In this document: one piece after another, positions 6,750 through 11,943 of the stretch
Numbering within the stretch: position 1 is the stretch's first letter
How the letters are laid out: each line of letters opens with the position of its first letter
Source: Verrucomicrobiales bacterium
Lineage (GTDB): Bacteria > Verrucomicrobiota > Verrucomicrobiia > Limisphaerales > UBA9464
Direction: 5' to 3'
DNA: 11,943 nucleotides
Assembly (NCBI GenBank): GCA_003445095.1
Contig: DLVS01000086.1
Location: forward strand, 1 to 11,943
Made by a program: the position numbers and the translations under genes
Notes under the pieces: generated by a model
Told to the model about the DNA's origin: nothing
What the model saw: the letters and a program-made list of their open reading frames with translations, nothing else
Databases searched by the model: none

Positions 6750-8246
6750 TCACGCGTTTGCCGAAACCGCCACTGGACCCGGTGTGTCCCGATACCGATA
6801 GAACCACGCCACAACAACAAATAGGCAAGAAACGGCGAAGGTCAGCAGCGCGTAAAAGAGAAATCGCTGCGGAGTCACCGACGCTTCATGGCTTCCTCCG
6901 CCGCCGAAACGAGTGATGAGCGCGACCAGTCCGTTACCCGCGGCCACCGTCAGCAGCCAGAAGCTCATGATGATACTCTTCATGCTTCGGGCTGCTTGCG
7001 TGTAGGCGAATTCAAGTCCGGTGGTCGACACCAACACTTCGGCCGTGGTCAAGATCAGGTAGGGCAATGCTTGCCAGAGCACACTCATCTTAGCGCCCGC
7101 GTCGAGCTGTTGCTGAATCCAGGCGACCACGAGAAAGGAGGAGCCGGCGATGAACATCCCCAAGCCAATTCGGCGTAGCGGCGTCGCCCACTTACCCATT
7201 AGCGGATAGACCACGCCGGTGAGCAATGGCACCAGAATCATTACCAGGGCCGGGTTGAGCGACTGCATTTCCTGACCACCGAGGCTGTAGGACTCAGTAA
7301 TCTTCGCTTCGACCATGCCTTGGGCTTGCAGCACCCAGGTGGACGCGTGTTGATCGAACATCGCCCAAAACGGCGGAATGAGAGCGAAGACACTCAAGAC
7401 CGGCAGGACGGATTGCGCGGCGCTGATTTCTTCGGCAGAGAAGCGAGCGCGGGCACCATCCCAAAACGGGCGGCCGGGCTGACGATTTTGCAACGCAGCG
7501 AACAGGACAGGGAAGAATCCGGCCACTTTCGTTTCGCGCGTGGGAGGAACCATCACGTAACGGCGCCGCCCCAGCCAGAAGATCAGCGTGGCGATGGCCA
7601 TAAGAACTCCGGGAACTCCAAAGGCCCAGCCGTAGCCGTAATTCCGGGCGATGAAAGGGATAGTCAGGAACGCGAAAAACGATCCGAAATTGACGGAGAA
7701 ATAGAAGGCTGCGTATGCCTTTTGATAGAGCCGCGACTTACCTTCCCGAAACTGATCCCCCATGAACGCAGACACACACGGCTTGATCCCGCCAGCGCCA
7801 AAAGCAATCAGTGCCATCCCCAGCCAAAGCATCCAGGTCCGCGTCTCGAGGTTGGAGGTAAGATCGGTCGCGGCCAACACGCCATGCCCGACGCAGTAGA
7901 AGAGCGAAATCCAGAGGATGGTTTTGTAGCGGCCCCAGAGGCGATCGGAGACATAGGCGCCCAAGAGTGGCATGAAGTAGTTCGCCATGATGAACAAGTG
8001 GATCCACAACGTGGCGGAATCCTTGCTTTGGCCCAGCCCCCCGCGCAGCACTTCGCCGGAGATGTAACCGGCCAAAATGCCCTTCATGCCATAGAAGCTA
8101 TACCGTTCGCAGGCTTCGTTGCCGACGATGAATTTGATCTGCGGTGGCCAGCGATCAGCCGAGGAAGACGATGCGACGCTCGAAGTAGCGGCCAAATCTG
8201 GGGAACTCACGCGCCAGCAAGTATCGCGATGGCGGTCCGGCGGCAA
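6750..8246 (-). CDS. POT/PTR2 proton-dependent oligopeptide transporter (MFS)
   Basis: This 498-residue inner-membrane protein imports di- and tripeptides, probably with protons. The POT family signatures are clear: ExxERxSFYG (44-53; Glu44, Glu47, Arg48), AFGAGGIKPCVSAFMGDQF (148-166; Lys155), FYFSVNFGSFFA (181-192), FWAMFDQHASTW (293-304) and TAEVLVSTTGLEFAYTQA (401-418; Glu403). These include the residues that carry proton and peptide coupling in characterised POT proteins, so it looks functional. About 12-14 hydrophobic segments are visible, which suits the family. The start is uncertain: the TTG at 8246 gives the stated length, while the GTG at 8210 (codon 13) gives MSSPDLAATSS; neither has a good ribosome site and both leave a Ser-rich, poorly conserved N-terminus. 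It is transcribed divergently from tsaD. Substrate specificity cannot be read from the sequence. Confidence 0.95.
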   Translation of the reverse strand: MPPDRHRDTCWRVSSPDLAATSSVASSSSADRWPPQIKFIVGNEACERYSFYGMKGILAGYISGEVLRGGLGQSKDSATLWIHLFIMANYFMPLLGAYVSDRLWGRYKTILWISLFYCVGHGVLAATDLTSNLETRTWMLWLGMALIAFGAGGIKPCVSAFMGDQFREGKSRLYQKAYAAFYFSVNFGSFFAFLTIPFIARNYGYGWAFGVPGVLMAIATLIFWLGRRRYVMVPPTRETKVAGFFPVLFAALQNRQPGRPFWDGARARFSAEEISAAQSVLPVLSVFALIPPFWAMFDQHASTWVLQAQGMVEAKITESYSLGGQEMQSLNPALVMILVPLLTGVVYPLMGKWATPLRRIGLGMFIAGSSFLVVAWIQQQLDAGAKMSVLWQALPYLILTTAEVLVSTTGLEFAYTQAARSMKSIIMSFWLLTVAAGNGLVALITRFGGGGSHEASVTPQRFLFYALLTFAVSCLFVVVAWFYRYRDTPGPVAVSANA

Positions 8247-8418
8247 GCGCGCGAATCAACTGAGAGCGGGAAAGTGCCCTTCCAGCCGATGAGGAAAGTC
8301 GATGAGGAATATCGATCCATACACTCGGTCACGAGAATCGCTGTCACCAAACGTGGTCAGTCGGAAGGAACCTGCTTGGACCGGCAGTGACTAACTGTGT
8401 ATTGAGGTCGCGCTCTGT
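8247..8418. promoter_or_regulatory. Divergent spacer between POT transporter and tsaD
   Basis: These 172 bases must carry the starts of transcription for both divergent genes. It contains two exact copies of CGATGAGGAA (8287-8296 and 8300-8309) with a 13-bp period, followed by ATCGAT (8311-8316); these could be a regulator binding site nearer the transporter side. Before tsaD a GAGG at 8404-8407 sits eleven bases from the ATG and is the likely ribosome site. No strong sigma-70 promoter was found on either strand. The regulatory reading is inference only. Confidence 0.4.
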
Positions 8419-9441
8419 ATGCTTCTAGCGATCGAAACTTCGTGTGACGAGACCAGTGTAGCGGTGGTCCACGACGGCACGGTGTCGGCGAATATCGTTA
8501 CGTCACAAGTTCACCTCCATGCCGAGTACGGCGGGGTTGTGCCCGAGCTGGCCAGTCGAGAGCACTTGCGAAATCTCCTTCCGGTGGCCCGCGCCGCCCT
8601 CGCGCACGTAAACATCCAGCCCGACCAAATCTGTGCCGTCGCCGCTACCCGCGGCCCCGGTCTACCGGCAGCCCTTCGGATCGGTTTCACCTCCGCGCAG
8701 GCGTTCGCGTTTGCGCTCAATCTTCCGATCTACGGGGTCCACCATCACGAAGCACACCTCTATTCTCCGTGGATCGCTGGCTCGCCGCTGCGCGCACAAT
8801 TTGAAGATTTCGAGCCCAACATTTCCCTGATTGTGAGCGGCGGCCACACGATGCTGGTCCAGGTGGAGTCCGAACAAAGTTACCAGGTCCTCGGCGCCAC
8901 GCTCGACGACGCGGCCGGTGAGTGCTTCGACAAGACGGCCAAGATCTTGGGCCTTCCCTACCCCGGTGGCCCCCTCGTGGACCGTCTCGCGGCGGAAGGA
9001 AATCCGAACGCATTCGAGTTTCCCCGACCGTTGCTCCATGACAATAACGACGACTTCAGTTTCAGCGGCTTGAAGACCAGTGTGCGCTATTTCCTCCAGA
9101 AACGGCCCGGGCTGGCCGACGATCCCCAAGCGCTGCGCGACCTCTGTGCGAGTGCGCAGGCGGCAATTGTGGAAGTTCTGGCAGTCAAGGCAGTGCGCGC
9201 GGCGCACCGGCTGGGGGTGAGGTGCGTGACCGCGAGCGGTGGAGTCACCTGCAACTCCGGCCTGCGCCGCGAGCTCGAACTAGGTTGCGCCCGGGGGGGG
9301 CTGCGACTGCGTTTGGCCGACCGAGCGGTGTGCACCGACAACGCAGCGATGATTGGCATTCGAGCGGAGCGTCAACTCCGGGCCGGGGTCGCCTCAACTC
9401 CGTTTGATGTTGAGGTTATGCCTGGTTGGCCGCTGGGATGA
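8419..9441 (+). CDS. tsaD: tRNA N6-adenosine threonylcarbamoyltransferase TsaD
   Basis: TsaD transfers the threonylcarbamoyl group from threonylcarbamoyl-AMP to adenosine 37 of ANN-reading tRNAs, working with TsaB and TsaE. All hallmarks of this ASKHA-fold (Kae1/Qri7) protein are present over a normal length of 340 residues: N-terminal AIETSCDETSVAVV (4-17), PELASREH (42-49), RGPGLPAALRIG (78-89), metal-binding VHHHEAHL (His109 and His113), VSGGHTML (139-146), GATLDDAAGECFDK (159-172), YPGGP (181-185), DFSFSGLKT (212-220), ASGGVTCNSGLR (272-283) and TDNAAMIG (306-313; Asp307). It is the only plus-strand gene here and stands alone. An uninterrupted run of eight G (9293-9300) lies in the frame at ARGGLRL; the frame is intact as given, but the site is prone to slippage or sequencing error. 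Confidence 0.97.
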   Translation: MLLAIETSCDETSVAVVHDGTVSANIVTSQVHLHAEYGGVVPELASREHLRNLLPVARAALAHVNIQPDQICAVAATRGPGLPAALRIGFTSAQAFAFALNLPIYGVHHHEAHLYSPWIAGSPLRAQFEDFEPNISLIVSGGHTMLVQVESEQSYQVLGATLDDAAGECFDKTAKILGLPYPGGPLVDRLAAEGNPNAFEFPRPLLHDNNDDFSFSGLKTSVRYFLQKRPGLADDPQALRDLCASAQAAIVEVLAVKAVRAAHRLGVRCVTASGGVTCNSGLRRELELGCARGGLRLRLADRAVCTDNAAMIGIRAERQLRAGVASTPFDVEVMPGWPLG

Positions 9442-9686
9442 GAGAACGGAAGAATCCTCGCACTCGCGGAAATGAAAGAGCGCCTCTGAATCCACTCCGC
9501 AGCTTAGCGACGAACGACTCTTCGCCTCCGATTTTCCGGGCGAGTCTTGGGATTGTACGTCAATCAGTACTCAAAGTTCGGCCGACTCACCTAGGAAATG
9601 CGGCGAGCAATCCGCTTGGTCGTGGGCACCGGGTTGGACGCGCGAGTGAAGACCTGACTGGCGGTCAAAATACAACGGTCCCGCAA
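9442..9686. other. Convergent spacer between tsaD and the nucleoside transporter
   Basis: These 245 bases separate two converging genes, so transcription end points for both should lie here. The only candidate hairpin I see is GACTCTTCGCC (9516-9526) with GGCGAGTC (9539-9546): an eight-base-pair stem with a three-base bulge and a 12-base loop, followed by a weak TTGGGATT rather than a T-run. I see no gene: short open frames lack start sites, motifs and family resemblance. Weak terminator candidate only. Confidence 0.35.
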
Positions 9687-10931
9687 TCAAATCAGCAGCC
9701 CCGCCACACAGGCTGTGAGATAACAAGCGAGCAGACCTCCAACCATTGCGCGTAACCCCAGTTGGGCGAGATCACCGCGCCGGGAAGGCACCAGGGCTCC
9801 GATGCCGCCAATTTGAATCGCGATGCTGGCAAAATTGGCGAAGCCGCACAGGGCGTAAATGGCTAGCTGGTAGGAGCGCGGATCCAGCCGGGCTTTGGCT
9901 TCGGACAGTGAGATGTAGCCGATGAACTCGTTGAGCACGACTCGTTCACCCAGAATCTGCCCCACCACCAGGCAGTCTTTTGCGGGGATCCCCATTAGCC
10001 AGGCGCAAGGGGCGTTGATATAACCCAAGATTTCTTGCAACGGCCGGTCGGTTTGCCAACCCAGTCCATGCGCGATCCCACCGAAAAGAAAGTTAAGGAG
10101 TGCGACCAGGGCTGTGAAGGCGATCAGCATAGCGGCCACGTTGATTGCCAACTTCATTCCGTCGCTCGCGCCCACGCAAATAGCATCCAACCCATTGACG
10201 GCAGTCCGCTCGGCCGCGGCTTTTGCGCCCGCCGCAGTGTCACTCACCTGGGTTTCGGGTTGCATGATTTTGGCGATCATCAAGGCCGCGGGTGCGCTCA
10301 TCACCGACGCGGTTAGCAAATCACCGGCGGGAATCTTCAAGACCCCGGTGTAAACGGCGAGGACGCTCCCGGCGATGGTCGCGAAACCACTCGTCATCAC
10401 GCAGAACAATTCACTCCGCGTCATGCGCTCGAGATAGGGCTTGATGACCAAAGGTGCTTCGGTCTGGCCCATGAATATGTTAGCGGCCGCGCCGAGCGTC
10501 TCGCTGCCACTGGTCCGCATCGCCCGTCGCATCACCCACGCCATTCCCCGAACGACGTATTGGAGAATCCCGTAGTGGTATAAGAGCGACGACACCGCGC
10601 TTACGAAAATGATGATTCCGGTCAGCGTCACCACCAATAGGAACGAGCTGCCGGGACCGAATCCGCGCTCCAATGCGTCGGGGCGTGCCAGCGCGCCGAA
10701 GACGAGTTGATTGCCCGCGTCAGCAAAGCTGGTGAAGCGGGTAATCACCGCTTGGAAACCGTCAAAAAGGATTCGACCCGGCCTCGTCTGCAGAATGAGA
10801 ATGGCGACGGTGCCTTGAAAGACCAGACCCCAGAACACTGTTTGCCAAGGGAATCGTCGTCGGTGACTCGACAAACACCAAGCGACGCCGATGAACACGA
10901 TCAGGCCAAGCAGACTAGTCCATCGTTCCAT
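9687..10931 (-). CDS. Concentrative nucleoside transporter (CNT/NupC family)
   Basis: This 414-residue inner-membrane protein imports nucleosides with an ion gradient. The order of domains is that of CNT proteins: N-terminal helices (about 5-50), the gate region (about 95-195) with SGSETLGAAANIFMGQTEAPLVIKPYL (141-167), and the C-terminal domain with GERVVLNEFIGY (328-339) and LCGFANFASIAIQIGGIGAL (361-380). Gly155-Gln156-Thr157-Glu158 and Asn334-Glu335 match the nucleoside-contacting residues of crystallised CNT proteins, and Asn366/Ser369 the third cluster, so transport function is likely. The family signature (G/A)-x-K-x3-N-E-F has Arg330 in place of Lys. Nucleoside range and ion (sodium or proton) cannot be read. 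It starts 81 bases after the M28 gene stop on the same strand, so co-transcription is possible; no Shine-Dalgarno is visible before the ATG. Confidence 0.95.
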   Translation of the reverse strand: MERWTSLLGLIVFIGVAWCLSSHRRRFPWQTVFWGLVFQGTVAILILQTRPGRILFDGFQAVITRFTSFADAGNQLVFGALARPDALERGFGPGSSFLLVVTLTGIIIFVSAVSSLLYHYGILQYVVRGMAWVMRRAMRTSGSETLGAAANIFMGQTEAPLVIKPYLERMTRSELFCVMTSGFATIAGSVLAVYTGVLKIPAGDLLTASVMSAPAALMIAKIMQPETQVSDTAAGAKAAAERTAVNGLDAICVGASDGMKLAINVAAMLIAFTALVALLNFLFGGIAHGLGWQTDRPLQEILGYINAPCAWLMGIPAKDCLVVGQILGERVVLNEFIGYISLSEAKARLDPRSYQLAIYALCGFANFASIAIQIGGIGALVPSRRGDLAQLGLRAMVGGLLACYLTACVAGLLI

Positions 10932-11012
10932 TACGGAGGACCAGGCTACTGAGACAGTGCCGGCGCACCAAGCAGCAACACGGCCCGGAGAAATGCCCGT
11001 TCAAGCCGTGGC

Positions 11013-11943
11013 TCACCGACTCAACTTCAGCGACTCCTCGCGGCGGGCGCGAAACTCCGTGCCGGGATACCACTCCGGCCAGAGCGGAGTGGTGGCCAGT
11101 TCGTAGCCAACGCGGAACAATAGCCGCAAGTCTTCCACGGCGCCGGCGAGATCCCAATCCGGTTTTACGACATCACTCACTTTGTGGTAGTCGCGCTCGG
11201 TGAATTCATCCGCCTTGGCGCGACCCCAGCCCACTGGCCGTCCAACATAGTTCGTTCCCCCTTTGCCGTAGAGAGCCGGAACTCCAACCTTAGAGAATTC
11301 GAAATGGTCGCTCCGATAAAACGTTCCCTTTTCGGGCTGCGTTTCTCCGATAATCGACCGGCCCTGTTCCTGGGCGAATCGGCGGGCGAGCTCATCCAAG
11401 GAAGAATTGCCCAAGCCCACGATGGCGAAATCCAGCGTACGTCCCCATGGGTTCAGCCCGTCCATGTTCAGATTGGCCACGGTGCGCGCCAGCGGATGAA
11501 GCGGGTTCGCCGCATAGTACCGTGCTCCAAGCAAGCCCTGTTCCTCCGCCGTGAGTGCAATAAACAGCAGTGAACGAGCCGGACGTGTGGGCAGTTTCGC
11601 GAACGCTTGGGCGAGGGCGATCAGACCCGCCGTGCCGGTGGCGTTGTCGAGCGCCCCGTTGAAGATTTGATCACCGTCGAGCCGCTCGTCGCGGCCCAGA
11701 TGATCCCAGTGCGCGGTGTAGATGATCCAGTCGTCCCGCTGTTTAGGATCACTCCCGGGCAATTCCCCCACGACGTTTTTCGAGGACAGACGGCGCAGTG
11801 TGTTGGTGATCGAGAAGGTCGCGGTGACGGGTAGCGACACGGGACGGAAATCACGGCGGACGGCACTGCGTTTGAGGGCGTCAAAGTCCTGGCCGGCCTC
11901 GGTGAACAGACGTTTCGTTGTGTCCAAGCTTAACCAACCCGCG
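11013..11943 (-). CDS. M28 family zinc metallopeptidase, C-terminal part (5' end beyond window)
   Basis: The frame is open to the right edge, so the N-terminus (signal peptide and probably a PA domain) is missing; 309 codons are visible, starting [17 protein letters not shown] at 11927 is not the real start, because the frame continues upstream with family-like sequence. The M28 co-catalytic zinc site is complete, numbered in the visible fragment: His78 and Asp80 in AHWDHLG, Asp99 in [12 protein letters not shown], the Glu133-Glu134 pair in [14 protein letters not shown], Asp161 in NLNMDGLN and His213 in [18 protein letters not shown]-terminal [20 protein letters not shown] helix follows. It hydrolyses N-terminal or peptide residues, most likely as a secreted or periplasmic aminopeptidase. 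With the nucleoside transporter downstream and a peptide transporter nearby it suits nutrient scavenging; exact specificity is not readable. Confidence 0.95.
   Translation of the reverse strand, partial: AGWLSLDTTKRLFTEAGQDFDALKRSAVRRDFRPVSLPVTATFSITNTLRRLSSKNVVGELPGSDPKQRDDWIIYTAHWDHLGRDERLDGDQIFNGALDNATGTAGLIALAQAFAKLPTRPARSLLFIALTAEEQGLLGARYYAANPLHPLARTVANLNMDGLNPWGRTLDFAIVGLGNSSLDELARRFAQEQGRSIIGETQPEKGTFYRSDHFEFSKVGVPALYGKGGTNYVGRPVGWGRAKADEFTERDYHKVSDVVKPDWDLAGAVEDLRLLFRVGYELATTPLWPEWYPGTEFRARREESLKLSR

Noticed and set aside
7320..8390. Long plus-strand open frame (356 codons) opposite the POT transporter
   Set aside because: It is antisense to a gene with full family motifs, is rich in Arg/Glu/Asp/His/Gln as expected for the complement of membrane-protein codons, and has no recognisable domain.
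8376..8403. Possible tsaD promoter TTGGAC-16-TGTATT
   Set aside because: Only about 3/6 and 4/6 matches, and the predicted start would leave a leader of under ten bases without the ribosome site.
8662..9207. Minus-strand open frame of 181 codons inside tsaD
   Set aside because: Antisense to a gene with every TsaD motif; a composition shadow.
10979..11010. Inverted repeat CACGGC/GCCGTG after the M28 stop
   Set aside because: Six-base stem with a 20-base loop and no T-run; not a believable terminator.

Overview
The window looks like chromosomal DNA from a Verrucomicrobiota bacterium, probably a Pedosphaera/Limisphaera-type lineage. The evidence is a Planctomycete/Verrucomicrobia-type cytochrome protein (PSCyt1-PSCyt2-LamG-PSD1), a TIGR03118-like protein with a VPDSG/PEP-CTERM-type sorting tail, a GYF-domain/DUF2752 gene pair, and moderately GC-rich DNA with several weak Shine-Dalgarno sites. 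No plasmid, phage, insertion sequence, CRISPR array, rRNA or tRNA was seen. The taxonomic placement is an inference from gene content.

Layout. All genes except tsaD lie on the minus strand. Read in the direction of transcription, from the right edge to the left: a 5'-truncated M28 metallopeptidase (11943-11013); a concentrative nucleoside transporter (10931-9687); a 245-bp convergent spacer facing tsaD (8419-9441, plus strand); a 172-bp divergent spacer; a POT/PTR2 peptide transporter (8246-6750); a GYF-domain membrane protein and a DUF2752 membrane protein one base apart (6666-5980 and 5978-5556); a 243-bp unexplained spacer; a secreted TIGR03118-type protein with an exosortase-like tail (5312-4170); a 1077-residue cytochrome protein (4057-824); a phosphatase-fold protein (799-320); and a GTG-started CDS that runs off the left edge (306-1). 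The last three are 24 and 13 bases apart and probably share a transcript.

How the genes fit together. The M28 peptidase, POT oligopeptide/proton symporter and CNT nucleoside transporter suit a scavenger of peptides and nucleosides. The cytochrome and TIGR03118 proteins are exported or envelope proteins whose physiological roles are not established. TsaD is the housekeeping tRNA-modification enzyme.

Most unusual observations. (1) A palindromic element of about 63 bp is inserted in frame in the conserved PSD1 part of the cytochrome gene, adding about 21 residues without breaking the reading frame; this resembles the protein-coding palindromic elements of Rickettsia. (2) The phosphatase-like protein has a Cys-X4-Arg loop where classical cysteine phosphatases have Cys-X5-Arg. 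(3) The TIGR03118-like protein has a variant VPETG sorting motif. No clearly new multi-gene system is visible; the closest candidate is the cytochrome/phosphatase/unknown-gene operon at the left edge.
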